Of a stretch of 64,000 bases of DNA, positions 43,694-52,786 are shown piece after piece. The notes beneath the pieces are model-generated. The model was not told the DNA's origin, made no database searches, and was given only the letters and a program-made list of their open reading frames with translations. Origin of the DNA: JAFEDN01 sp963844565 (GTDB lineage Bacteria; Pseudomonadota; Gammaproteobacteria; Coxiellales; Coxiellaceae). The translations under genes and the position numbers were made by a program. The stretch is taken from assembly GCA_963844565.1 (NCBI GenBank), contig CAWJON010000001.1, positions 310,001-374,000 of the forward strand. Direction: 5' to 3'. Within the stretch, counting starts at the first letter, position 1; every line of letters begins with the position of its first letter.

Positions 43694-45340
43694 TTAAGAA
43701 GTTTTAACCGGGGTCAGCCATCCAAAAAACAACAAAGCGCCCCCCACAATCCAAGGCCACAATTCATGCTGCCCAAACCAGTGAAGGTGAGCAACGCTGT
43801 TGACGAAAGAGATTAATAACATAATACCACTGGCGCCAAAGAAAAATTGCCGTTTTTTTAATTGTGTGACCTCTTCTATCTCATGCAGGAAAGGTTGTTT
43901 ATTCGGTGCTTCTTTATCGCGCATGAATTTTAGGACGGAATAAAATAATTCTGGCGTCTTGATTAATTTTTCTGCTGAATCATGTAAATCTTCATATCGA
44001 AAATCGAATATTTTTTTGATGCTGCGTTGTTGGCGAATCCAATTTTCCATAAATGGTTTTGCTGTCGCCCAAATATCTAAGGCAGGATAAAGCTGTCTTC
44101 CCAAACCTTCAATGTTTAATAATGTTTTTTGCAGTAACATCAATTGAGGTTGGATTTCCATATTGAACCGTTCGGCGGTGGTAAATAAACGTAACAACAG
44201 TTGTCCGAACGAAATATCATATAAAGGCCGTTCAAAGATAGGTTCGCATACGGTTCTGATTGCAGACTCAAATTGCTCTACACGGGTATCTGGAGGGACC
44301 CAACCGGACTCAACATGTAAAATAGCAACTCGTTTGTAGTCTCTATCCAAGAAAGCTAAAAGATTTTGTGCTAGATAATGCTGATCGGAGGGACTCAAGC
44401 TGCCCACGATACCAAAATCTACCAGCTGAAACTTGGGGTTTTCAGGGTCCTCGATATCGACAAATAAATTCCCGGGATGCATGTCGGCATGAAAAAAATT
44501 ATCACGAAAAACTTGGGTGAAAAACATTTCAACCCCTTCTTCTGCTAATTTTTTTAAGTTACAGCCCTTTTCTTTTAGCAAATAATAGTCAGAGATTCGT
44601 ATGCCATAAATTCTTTCCATCACCAAGACAGAAGTGCGAACGTAATCCCAATAAATTTTTGGGATGTAAAGCTGTTCGGAATTAAGGAAATTTCGTCGCA
44701 ATTGTGAAGCATTGGCAGCTTCTTTCTGCAGATCCAATTCATCAACCAAAGTGTTTTCAAATTCCCCAACCAGCTCAACCAAATGAAGGCGCTTGCCCTG
44801 CGACCAGAATCGTTCGGTTATTCGAGCAACCGAATGCATGATAGCAATGTCGTGGCGGATGATGGTGTGAATGCGAGGGCGAATAATTTTTACCACCACT
44901 TCCTGATTATCAGGAAGCAAAGCAGAGTGTACTTGGGCAATGGAAGCGGAAGCCAATGGAGAATCATCAAACCGCAAAAAAATTTGTTCGATTTTTCTCT
45001 GGAAAGTTTGTTCTATAATTTGACGAGCCAACAGACTGGAAAAAGGGGGGACTTGATCCTGTAATTTTGCTAATTCTATAGCAATATCTTCAGGTAACAG
45101 GTCACGTCTCGTAGAAAGCAATTGTCCAAATTTCACAAAAATTGGTCCGAGTGATTCTAAAGCAAAACGTATAGATTCACCTCGCGATTGGGTTTTTTTT
45201 CCGAAGTGTCGCCAGAAATTTAAATAGGCCAAAAAGCGTAACCAGGGGTAACGTTGTCCTACGATTTCTGGGGTAAAAGTATAGCTGATCAAGATAATAT
45301 TGATTTGTAGTAATCGAAAAAACTGTACAATTCTTTTCAC
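43694..45340 (-). CDS. ubiB: UbiB, ABC1/ADCK-type atypical kinase of ubiquinone synthesis
   Basis: The protein has 548 residues. The KxGQ motif appears in PIFVKFGQLLSTRRDLLP, then ATP-binding parts (ASIAQVHSALL, VVVKIIRP), catalytic HADMHPGNLFVD and LVDFGIVG, and two membrane segments at the C-terminus (residues ~495-545). It is needed for aerobic ubiquinone synthesis, acting on the Ubi complex at the membrane. The usual ubiE-ubiJ neighbours are missing. Confidence 0.95.
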   Translation of the reverse strand: MKRIVQFFRLLQINIILISYTFTPEIVGQRYPWLRFLAYLNFWRHFGKKTQSRGESIRFALESLGPIFVKFGQLLSTRRDLLPEDIAIELAKLQDQVPPFSSLLARQIIEQTFQRKIEQIFLRFDDSPLASASIAQVHSALLPDNQEVVVKIIRPRIHTIIRHDIAIMHSVARITERFWSQGKRLHLVELVGEFENTLVDELDLQKEAANASQLRRNFLNSEQLYIPKIYWDYVRTSVLVMERIYGIRISDYYLLKEKGCNLKKLAEEGVEMFFTQVFRDNFFHADMHPGNLFVDIEDPENPKFQLVDFGIVGSLSPSDQHYLAQNLLAFLDRDYKRVAILHVESGWVPPDTRVEQFESAIRTVCEPIFERPLYDISFGQLLLRLFTTAERFNMEIQPQLMLLQKTLLNIEGLGRQLYPALDIWATAKPFMENWIRQQRSIKKIFDFRYEDLHDSAEKLIKTPELFYSVLKFMRDKEAPNKQPFLHEIEEVTQLKKRQFFFGASGIMLLISFVNSVAHLHWFGQHELWPWIVGGALLFFGWLTPVKTS

Positions 45341-45457
45341 GCAGAAATCCGGATAGAAGCTATCTGTTCATTTTATGTGGATTTAAACACAAAGTCATCT
45401 TTCAGGGAAAATTAGCGGGAGTTTCCCCTCCTGCTATCCGATGCGGTTAAACCATCT

Positions 45458-45697
45458 CCGCAGAATTGCGGCGACATCCGCCCGACTCGCCAGTATGGAA
45501 AAAACGGGTCCTGTCAGCGGAGCCAGTCACCGTGCTCTCTGCGCTGTGTTAGCAGGCACGTCACACTGTTAGTTGTTTTCGTTTGATGATTATATCTTGC
45601 ACTCCCGAGTCTAGTTTGCTCGCTTCGTTGCGCGCGCTGACTGGCTCCGCTGCCACCCGTTGCCAAGCTCGCTGGGCGGATGCGCTGCAATTCTGCT
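45458..45697. repeat. Large palindromic repeat, third copy
   Basis: An imperfect palindrome: GCAGAATTGCGGCGACATCCGCC at the left end reappears inverted as GGCGGATGCGCTGCAATTCTGC at 45674-45696, and GTCAGCGGAGCCAGTCA near 45513 pairs with TGACTGGCTCCGCTG near 45638. It shares GACATCCGCC, GTCAGCGGAG, CCGTGCTC and GGCGGATGCGCTG with the arms at 12.9-14.0 kb, but the middle differs. Confidence 0.75.
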
Positions 45698-45870
45698 AAC
45701 TGCTGCGGCGTCATATTTCATAGCAACCCTTCAGAATAAAGAGATCATTTTTTCACGTATGATTCATCATTAATTACAGCAATCGACCATCGTTCATGAG
45801 TTCGTGTTGGCTCAGTGAGTTATCTTAAATATCTTAACGTGTTCCTGGGAATAATGAGAACTCTCTGCTT

Positions 45871-45912
45871 AGCGGAATTGCGGCGCATCTGCCAGCGAGC
45901 TTGGCAACGGGG
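45871..45912. repeat. Partial inverted copy of the large palindromic repeat
   Basis: GCGGAATTGCGGCGCATC...CCAGCGAGCTTGGCAACGG is the reverse complement of the right end of the 45.5-kb copy (about 45656-45697). This recreates, in truncated form, the inverted-pair layout of 12931-13985. Confidence 0.65.
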
Positions 45913-46294
45913 CGGCGGGAATTTAATTATTAAGTTAATTTATTGTTTTAATTAGAAAATTTATTTTGATGTTTTGTCACATACCCTCAAAAATTTGGTA
46001 TTTAAAAAAGAATTGAACCGATGTCCACTGGACTAAAACCATAAATGATCCCTGTTATTAATTCCAGCCGATGGTTCACTATTGGCATTACTGAATAGTT
46101 CATATCTTCCAATAAGTAGGCGGGTGAATGTATTGTTAACACTAGTTCTATAGAGCATTAATTTCTTTAGAACATTTAATGAGCGCAATACCCTATTTCA
46201 TGCGCAAAAAATAGAGAAAGAGGTTGTGAATAAGCCAGCGAATGAAGCTATTGAAGTCAGGAATTTGCCGTTATGATAATATTGAAACTTCTTA

Positions 46295-46594
46295 ATGCCC
46301 CCTATCAAGCAAAAAATAAAAAAGCACCCTCCCTTCGATCTCTCAGCGATTACAACGGAATTCCCATATTTTGCGCAACTACTTGCACACGCTGTTAGTC
46401 AGATCAAAGAATTGCCTGATTTTTCAGATGACAAAAAAATCGCGGTGATGTCGGACTTTAGTGGCGAACATAAGGGTGCGCATTTCAATACCTACTCGTT
46501 TCTGATCTTAGCTTACAATAAGATTGGCCCGTTTATGGAGCAGGTTGAAGAGCTAAGGAGGAAACATAGATTACCCGCGAAGCAAAATAGCTGA
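46295..46594 (+). pseudogene. Short hypothetical protein, probably a truncated gene
   Basis: The protein has 99 residues and is not recognised by name. It ends in ELRRKHRLPAKQNS without a rounded domain. The stretch IAVMSDFSGEHKGAHFNTYSFLILAYNKIGPFMEQVEEL (parts) looks like the N-terminal part of an enzyme-like fold with a conserved Asp, suggesting the remainder has been lost. It lies in a decayed region before the RhuM gene. Confidence 0.4.
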
Positions 46595-46658
46595 GCGATT
46601 TAGCCCATGCTCTTATTTCAGTCAAGATTATGGGTAAAATTGTTGTATACGAGGGGTC

Positions 46659-46703
46659 GGTCCTGAATTCTGAATTTAAATCCAGAATAAAGAATTTAGG
46701 ACC
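46659..46703. repeat. Imperfect hairpin with GGTCCTGAATTC end
   Basis: GGTCCTGAATTCTG pairs with AAGAATTTAGGACC except for two positions, across a middle that contains the palindrome ATTTAAAT. It has the same end sequence as the hairpin at 39504-39548. Confidence 0.5.
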
Positions 46704-46872
46704 TTGTAGGCCTGAAAATCAATTGAACCGGCTCCAACTTTTTAACATTCTACTCTTATGGTTATGTCATAAAAATTATTCCGTAGGTTGAGAAATTGTA
46801 CACTTGGGTGTATTTTATGTAATTCGTAACTTATTAAATTATTAACAACTGAATTTACAGCAGAATGATGTT

Positions 46873-47799
46873 ATGAGTGACCAACAGAATGTAATGCTTC
46901 CAGGTGGAGAGTTTATCCTCTATCAGACCGAAGATGGTCAAACTCGTATTGAATGCCGCTTTGATCATGAAAACCTCTGGTTAACTCAGGTTCAGATGGC
47001 GGAGTTATTTCAAACAACGTCGCAAAATATTACCCTTCACCTTAAATCTATTTACATCGAAGGAGAGCAGGTCGAAAAGGCAACTTGTAAGTCTTACTTA
47101 CAAGTTCGTGATGAGGGTGGACGTCGAGTCCAGCGCCAGGTACGTTACTATCGATTAGAGGTTATATTGGCTGTTGGCTTCCGTGTACGTTCTCGTCGTG
47201 GTATTCAATTCCGTCAATGGGCTACGATGCATTTGCAGGAATACCTGCGCAAGGGATTTCTCCTTGATGACGAGCGTCTCAAAAATCCGCCTGGTCTAGG
47301 TGTTACAGATTATTTTGACAGTTTGCTTGAACGTATCCGTGATATCCGTGCCAGTGAAAAACGTATGTATCTTAAGGTACGTGACATTTTTGCTTTGGCC
47401 GCTGACTATGAGTCTACGGAGGCTGAGACATTGAAATTTTTTCAGATCATTCAGAACAAACTACATTGGGCTGCTACTGGCAAAACGGCAGCTGAACTCA
47501 TTGCTGAACGTGCTGACCATACTCAAACTAATATGGGTCTTACCTCATGGAGCGGCGTTAAAGTACGTAAAAACGATGTTACTATTGCTAAAAACTATTT
47601 ATCTGAAGCGGAGATTGCGGAACTTAATCGCATCGTTACTATGTATCTTGATTATGCTGAAGATCAGGCGCATCGGAGGCATGTACTTTACATGCGTGAC
47701 TGGCGCGAAAAACTTGATGCTTTTCTGAAATTTAATGAGCGCGCTCTTGAGGAAACACTAAAGAAGTTACCTGTAATATCAAGCGCGAGGGGCAGATAA
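46873..47799 (+). CDS. RhuM family protein
   Basis: The protein has 308 residues. The N-terminal DNA-binding-like part (ENLWLTQVQMAELFQTTSQNITLHLKSIY, parts) and VRYYRLEVILAVGFRVRSRRGIQFRQWA belong to the RhuM/virulence_RhuM family first noted on a Salmonella pathogenicity island; function remains unknown. Family members are usually somewhat longer and continue past FNER; the end here (LKKLPVISSARGR) looks foreshortened. It stands in an accessory region and codon use differs from mnmG next door. Confidence 0.82.
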   Translation: MSDQQNVMLPGGEFILYQTEDGQTRIECRFDHENLWLTQVQMAELFQTTSQNITLHLKSIYIEGEQVEKATCKSYLQVRDEGGRRVQRQVRYYRLEVILAVGFRVRSRRGIQFRQWATMHLQEYLRKGFLLDDERLKNPPGLGVTDYFDSLLERIRDIRASEKRMYLKVRDIFALAADYESTEAETLKFFQIIQNKLHWAATGKTAAELIAERADHTQTNMGLTSWSGVKVRKNDVTIAKNYLSEAEIAELNRIVTMYLDYAEDQAHRRHVLYMRDWREKLDAFLKFNERALEETLKKLPVISSARGR

Positions 47800-48061
47800 A
47801 AAATAGATTGATTATTATACAGAATTAATATTTGCTTGGTCATTAAATATTTTTGACCATTAGGTACTGTGGGTTCATGCGCCATGTTTCTCTGTCCATT
47901 TTGATGAAAATTTGATGTGCCATTCTCGTGCGATAACCTCAAAGCTATTTTCAGGCCCTAGATAGCCCCCGTCCTGAAGGGAACTCTTCTTTGCGCGATA
48001 GGGTTCTTAAGTGGGAAAATCAGTCCACGCTTTTTACAGAAATTGCTGTATAATGTGCTTT

Positions 48062-49957
48062 ATGTCTACAAATTATGATGTAATTGTTATCGGTGGAGGT
48101 CATGCTGGAACAGAAGCAGCGTTGGTCGCTGCACGTATGGGCGCCTCAACCCTATTGCTAACCCATAATATAGAAACCCTGGGACAAATGTCCTGTAATC
48201 CTGCCATTGGCGGCATTGGTAAAAGTCATCTAGTCAAAGAAATCGATGCGCTGGGTGGGATTATGGCAGAAGCGGCTGATCGAGCAGGTATCCATTTCAA
48301 AGTTCTAAACTGCAGCAAAGGCCCGGCGGTAAGAGCAACGCGCGCACAAACGGACAGAGCGTTGTATAAAGCTTTTATTCGTCAAACCTTAGAAAATCAA
48401 CCTAATTTACACATTTTCCAACAAGCAGTTGATGACTTGATTATTCAAGGAGATCTGGTGACAGGAGTTGTGACCCAGATGGGACTTAAATTTTTATCTA
48501 AAGCGGTTATTTTAACCGTGGGTACTTTTTTAGATGGGAAAATACATATTGGCATGAGCAATTATCAAGGAGGAAGAGCGGGTGACCCACCAGCAATTAA
48601 ATTAGCCCATCGACTCCGTGAATTACCTTTAAGAATTGGTCGTTTAAAAACCGGTACCCCCCCACGAATTGATGGGCGCACCATTGATTATAGCCGTTTA
48701 CAGACACAGCCTGGCGATAATCCTTGCCCGGTACTTTCTTATTTAGGGGATGTTTCCCAACATCCGCAGCAAGTGCCTTGTTTTATTACGCACACCAATA
48801 GCCAAACGCATGAAATCATTGCCGAGGGTTTAAGTGAATCTCCTCTTTATACGGGTGTGATTGAAGGGGTGGGCCCACGCTATTGTCCCTCGATAGAAGA
48901 CAAAATAAAACGATTTGCAGCCCGTAGTTCCCATCAAGTTTTTTTAGAACCTGAAGGGCTAAATACTCATGAGGTCTATCCCAATGGTATTTCAACCAGT
49001 TTGTCATTTGCGACCCAAGAGGCCTTCGTCCACAGTATTTTAGGGCTGGAAAAGGCACACATCACCCGGCCTGGTTACGCGATTGAATACGATTATTTTG
49101 ATCCTCGCGACCTAAAAATGACGCTGGAATCCCATTTTATCAAGGGCTTGTTTTTTGCTGGACAAATCAACGGGACCACTGGTTATGAGGAAGCTGCGGC
49201 TCAAGGATTAATTGCAGGAATTAATGCGGTTCTGCAAATTCAAGGACGATCGCCCTGGATTGTTCGACGTGATCAAGGATATCTGGGAGTTCTAATTGAT
49301 GATCTGGTGACATTAGGAACCCCTGAACCCTACCGGATGTTTACCAGCCGGGCAGAATATCGATTGTCTTTGCGTCAAGACAATGCTGACTTACGGCTTA
49401 CGGCTCTAGGCAAAGAATTAGGTTGTGTTGATGATAACCGTTGGCGGCAGTTTTGCATTAAGCAAGAAAAGATAGAACAAGAAAAACAGCGGTTGTCGCG
49501 AGTTTGGATTCGACCTTCGACGACTCAAGCTGAACAGTTTGCCAATATTTTTTCCAAAAATCTGGATCGCGAGTATAACCTTTGGGAGTTATTGCGCCGC
49601 CCTGAAGTCAGTTATGAAAAACTGATGTTGTTGGATGAAGTTAGAGCGGATGTTCGCGATGAGGCAGTTATCGAACAATTAAATATTCAAGCACAATATG
49701 CGGGATATTTAGCCAGACAAGATCAAGAAATTATTCGGCAGCAGCAGTTTGAGATGGCTAAAATTCCGTCTACAATAGACTATGATAAAATCCCTGGATT
49801 ATCGGCAGAATTACAACAAAAGTTAAAAGCTGTTCGCCCAGAAACTGTCGGCCAAGCTAAACGTATTCCCGGAATGACACCGGCGGCTATTTCTTTATTA
49901 CTGATCCATTTGAAAAGATATTCAAATCTCGAACAAATCACTGTTCATAGTAACTAA
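48062..49957 (+). CDS. mnmG: tRNA uridine 5-carboxymethylaminomethyl modification enzyme MnmG
   Basis: The protein has 631 residues, with FAD-binding GGGHAGTEAA at 10-19, CNPAIGGIGKSHLVKE, GLFFAGQINGTTGYEEAAAQG and C-terminal helical domain. With MnmE it modifies the wobble uridine of several tRNAs. The ATG at 48062 fits the family start; an upstream start would add 17 residues. In most bacteria mnmG is followed by rsmG-parA-parB; here it is alone. Confidence 0.96.
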   Translation: MSTNYDVIVIGGGHAGTEAALVAARMGASTLLLTHNIETLGQMSCNPAIGGIGKSHLVKEIDALGGIMAEAADRAGIHFKVLNCSKGPAVRATRAQTDRALYKAFIRQTLENQPNLHIFQQAVDDLIIQGDLVTGVVTQMGLKFLSKAVILTVGTFLDGKIHIGMSNYQGGRAGDPPAIKLAHRLRELPLRIGRLKTGTPPRIDGRTIDYSRLQTQPGDNPCPVLSYLGDVSQHPQQVPCFITHTNSQTHEIIAEGLSESPLYTGVIEGVGPRYCPSIEDKIKRFAARSSHQVFLEPEGLNTHEVYPNGISTSLSFATQEAFVHSILGLEKAHITRPGYAIEYDYFDPRDLKMTLESHFIKGLFFAGQINGTTGYEEAAAQGLIAGINAVLQIQGRSPWIVRRDQGYLGVLIDDLVTLGTPEPYRMFTSRAEYRLSLRQDNADLRLTALGKELGCVDDNRWRQFCIKQEKIEQEKQRLSRVWIRPSTTQAEQFANIFSKNLDREYNLWELLRRPEVSYEKLMLLDEVRADVRDEAVIEQLNIQAQYAGYLARQDQEIIRQQQFEMAKIPSTIDYDKIPGLSAELQQKLKAVRPETVGQAKRIPGMTPAAISLLLIHLKRYSNLEQITVHSN

Positions 49958-50098
49958 CTGATAAAACTATTAATTTTTCCTTTTAGATAAAAACTCCTTT
50001 CAAGCCTCTCTTCAATCCTTAATAATAGCTTAATATTTGTTCAGTAAAATATTTAAACAAAGATAAATTTAAATAATAAATATTAAAAATATAGAAAG

Positions 50099-51445
50099 AT
50101 GAATCAAGAAAAAAAGTTTGATGCCGGGCCATTAATAACTCTAAAAAAAGGGCTTAACTTAGAAGAATTGAAAAAAAATGCTTCTATCGAAGATAGGTTT
50201 GTTAATTTAATTATAAAAATTATTAATAGCGGCCGGAAGGATCAACGTTTTGCGGTAAACTGGCGAGCAGGTCAAGATCAAAAATTAATTATTTCAGTTG
50301 GAGCGACCTTACTTGATGCTGCAACAGCGGATGAAATAAAAGAATTAAAAAGTATATGTGGCCATGCTATTGTTCCAGAAAAAAATGTCACAGGAGTTGT
50401 GCATAATAAATTAGAAAAAATGGAGCTTGTGGAAGCTGCAAAAAAAGGCAAAGATTCTATTTTTAAATTTTTTAAGAGTTGTGTATATAAGGGAGGACTT
50501 TCTTTTGGTATTGAATATGAACACAACGAAGAATTTTTTTCTGACAACTTAGAATTAGTATTTACTACTCGGAGCACCAGACAATTTGATTCTCAAAATC
50601 TCAATAATATTGCCAAAATGTGTCTATTTTATGATTATGAAAATGATACAGGCACGAAATATGATCCTGTAGAGAATGAGTTTACCAATAGAGAATATGC
50701 ACTAGCATTTCATATAAGAAGAACGAGCATGGAGCCTATTGCTCAGTTGATCTCTAAAACAATTCTTGATGCATTGATAAAAGTTGAGAAAGATATTCAA
50801 CTGTCTGATATGGCCTTTTTTAAAAGTAACGTAAATTATGCAGATTATAAACATGTTATTTATGATGAAGTTTGGGAGAAAGATTTTCGCTGTAATAAAC
50901 AAAATATTGCAGATGCCTTGTTGACAACTATTTGTGTTGCTTGTGGTTATAATGATACGAGTAAATCCGGACGATTTTGGATCAAACTCTCTGATGATGA
51001 AATTGTTTTTAAGGCTGTACAAGAAGCTAAAAAAATTGGTGTTAAATTAGATCTCAACAAAATCTCTGATCCATTGAAAGGTATTTGTAATCAGCCTGAT
51101 TTTTCTACAACGGCTTTAATGTTTGCGGCAAAAAAAACTGATATTCCTGTTGAAAAACGTCTCGATTTAGTCATTTTTTTATTAAAAAATGGCGCGGATC
51201 CAGCACAACAGGATAACAATGGCCATGACGCTATAGGGTACGCAGAGAGCGCAGGCAATACAGAGATCGCAGCGTATTTACGCATGACCATGAGTTTTGA
51301 ATCATCTTACCAGAGTGTAACGAATGGATTGTTTAAAAAGAATCACCAATCAGCGGAGGAAAAAAGTAGTCTCCAAATTACCGGATTTGTTGATCAACAT
51401 TCTTTAGTTGGACAACAGACACAGACTTTAATGGCGCTAACTTAA
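50099..51445 (+). CDS. Ankyrin-like orphan protein, candidate effector
   Basis: The protein has 448 residues with no signal peptide. Most of the protein is not recognised. Residues ~335-400 contain one to two ankyrin-type repeats (TALMFAAKK, LVIFLLKNGADPAQQDNNGHDAIGYAESAGN in parts, IAAYL). Ankyrin proteins are common among type IV effectors of Legionella and Coxiella, so a host-directed role is plausible. AT-rich codons; weak ribosome site. A shared bidirectional terminator follows. Confidence 0.7.
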   Translation: MNQEKKFDAGPLITLKKGLNLEELKKNASIEDRFVNLIIKIINSGRKDQRFAVNWRAGQDQKLIISVGATLLDAATADEIKELKSICGHAIVPEKNVTGVVHNKLEKMELVEAAKKGKDSIFKFFKSCVYKGGLSFGIEYEHNEEFFSDNLELVFTTRSTRQFDSQNLNNIAKMCLFYDYENDTGTKYDPVENEFTNREYALAFHIRRTSMEPIAQLISKTILDALIKVEKDIQLSDMAFFKSNVNYADYKHVIYDEVWEKDFRCNKQNIADALLTTICVACGYNDTSKSGRFWIKLSDDEIVFKAVQEAKKIGVKLDLNKISDPLKGICNQPDFSTTALMFAAKKTDIPVEKRLDLVIFLLKNGADPAQQDNNGHDAIGYAESAGNTEIAAYLRMTMSFESSYQSVTNGLFKKNHQSAEEKSSLQITGFVDQHSLVGQQTQTLMALT

Positions 51446-51463
51446 AGATAGTGGAGCACAAAG

Positions 51464-51490
51464 AAAAAGCCGTTCCTAGAACGGCTTTTT
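51464..51490. terminator. Bidirectional rho-independent terminator
   Basis: AAAAAGCCGTTC (51464-51475) pairs with GAACGGCTTTTT (51479-51490) around a CTA loop; T-run on both strands. It serves the ankyrin-like gene on plus and the lipoprotein gene on minus. Confidence 0.88.
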
Positions 51491-51509
51491 GCGGAAATTT
51501 CCGACCCAC

Positions 51510-51989
51510 TTATTTGTGGCTACTATGACCGCCAGTACTACCACCTGTTTCACCACCAGTGGTATGCATAGCGCCACTGGATGTTTCAGGAGAAGGAGCT
51601 GATTTTCCAGCACTTCCTGTCGTGGTCATGTTCTTGCTCGTTGTCATTTGATTTGTGTTGGTTACATTCCAGTCACTTTTGTTCGCATTCCAATAATTAC
51701 TGGAATGGCCGTAAGTACTGCCATAGTAAGGGTTACCATAATAGTTACTATTGTAATTATTATAATTGTGTTTGTAATAGTAGCCATTGTTGTAGTAACC
51801 ATAGGGATAAGATCCATATCCATAGCCATAATAACTGGATGGGTAAGATCCATAATTGTAATATGGGTAATAACTTGAGCCGTATCCATAACTATTATAA
51901 TTGTTATAACCATAACCATTATAATAATCCGGCCCGTAGGCGCATCCTGCTAATAAGACGGTACCCACTAATAATAAAAGTTTACGCAT
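51510..51989 (-). CDS. Tyr/Gly/Asn-rich lipoprotein
   Basis: The protein has 159 residues. A type II signal peptide with lipobox LLAGC (Cys at residue 16) is followed by ~75 residues composed mainly of Tyr, Gly, Asn and Ser in short repeats (YGYGSYPYG, NYNNYNSNYYG) and a Ser/Thr/Gly-rich tail ending in His-Lys. No enzyme fold; such sequences often form surface or matrix-like layers. GGAGG precedes the ATG. It stands alone. Confidence 0.75.
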   Translation of the reverse strand: MRKLLLLVGTVLLAGCAYGPDYYNGYGYNNYNSYGYGSSYYPYYNYGSYPSSYYGYGYGSYPYGYYNNGYYYKHNYNNYNSNYYGNPYYGSTYGHSSNYWNANKSDWNVTNTNQMTTSKNMTTTGSAGKSAPSPETSSGAMHTTGGETGGSTGGHSSHK

Positions 51990-52117
51990 GATTGCCTCCG
52001 TATTCGTATAAAAGTTTTTTAAAACCTAACTAGAATATAGCACAAAAAATAAACAGTCACTGGAAAAAATTTATTTTAATCAGTATAAACAAAAGGATAG
52101 GAGATAATTTAAAAATG

Positions 52118-52270
52118 CTTGCCTATCCTTAATGGCGAGGTTTTTGCGCTGGGGGATCGCAAGGGGGAGAATCATGATTCTCCCCCTTCATTCCGAGCAA
52201 TCAGCTTTGCCGATGCGCAGGATATGAACCAGGAAGCCATGAACGCTGTATTCAGCGGGAATGGCTGTGG
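52118..52270. repeat. Hairpin mosaic repeat, copy 8
   Basis: Contains a perfect 28-base palindrome, AAGGGGGAGAATCA with its complement, at 52161-52188 (loop bases of other copies are replaced by paired bases), a broken middle module with CAGCTTTGCCG, and the third module AGCCATGAACGCTG with CAGCGGGAATGGCT at 52233-52265. The last part encodes the end and stop of the gene that follows on the minus strand. Confidence 0.8.
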
Positions 52271-52689
52271 CGTATATTTTGTAGGACTATTGTTAGTCGC
52301 TTAAAATCGGCGCTGAGCTTATTGAACAGATCAGAATCATAAATCATGCGATAGGTTGGATAACTTAAAATATGATACGCTTCTTGTCCCATACCGATAA
52401 AATAATCTAAAGACACGTGCTTGCGAGCCGCAAATTCAGGGAATAATCCTGCTAAAACTAAACATTCATCACCGACATGCCGCAACTGCATACCCCCTCG
52501 TCTGCCGAGACATTCCAAGGCTAATAAAAAATCAAAGGCAAAGACTTTGTTTGCTAACTCATTTTGAGTGGTGAAGTGGGCCAGGGTTAAAGAAAGATAC
52601 TGTTCAACGTTCTCTTCAAAATGATAACCAGATTGGTCACCAGCATCTTTAAGTAATGACCGCCATCTCGCTGCAAATCCTTCGTTCAT
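52252..52689 (-). CDS. Conserved hypothetical protein
   Basis: The protein has 145 residues, soluble, mostly helical; not recognised by name. Conserved-looking stretch ALECLGRRGGMQLRHVGDECLVLAGLFPEFAARKHVSLDYFIGMG (parts) is reminiscent of uncharacterised gammaproteobacterial proteins. The last residues (HSHSR) and the stop codon come from a hairpin repeat, so the original C-terminus may have been replaced. GGAGG lies before the ATG. It is upstream of nothing on its strand within 260 bases. Confidence 0.65.
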   Translation of the reverse strand: MNEGFAARWRSLLKDAGDQSGYHFEENVEQYLSLTLAHFTTQNELANKVFAFDFLLALECLGRRGGMQLRHVGDECLVLAGLFPEFAARKHVSLDYFIGMGQEAYHILSYPTYRMIYDSDLFNKLSADFKRLTIVLQNIRHSHSR

Positions 52690-52786
52690 GTTACCTCCCA
52701 GTTTATAAATAGACTCATTTTCGATCTATTGACTAATTATAGTTCATTTATACAACAATTTTTGCGGGAGGCTTGCCAGTGTCGAG

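Larger units (their letters stand above)
45341..46294. other. Repeat island and decayed DNA upstream of ubiB
   Basis: There is no intact gene in 954 bases. Contains a third copy of the large palindromic repeat (45458-45697), a partial inverted copy (45871-45912), and a possible coding remnant ending at about 46276 (a frame reading FNERNTLFHAQKIEKEVV, open for 40 codons, no start). Confidence 0.5.

Noticed and set aside
43634..43816. Open frame of 60 codons over the tRNA gene
   Set aside because: It runs through the tRNA and the end of ubiB on the other strand; no start signal.
47800..48061. Insertion sequence remnant before mnmG
   Set aside because: The stretch has several short frames but no transposase motif, terminal inverted repeat or target duplication that I could find.
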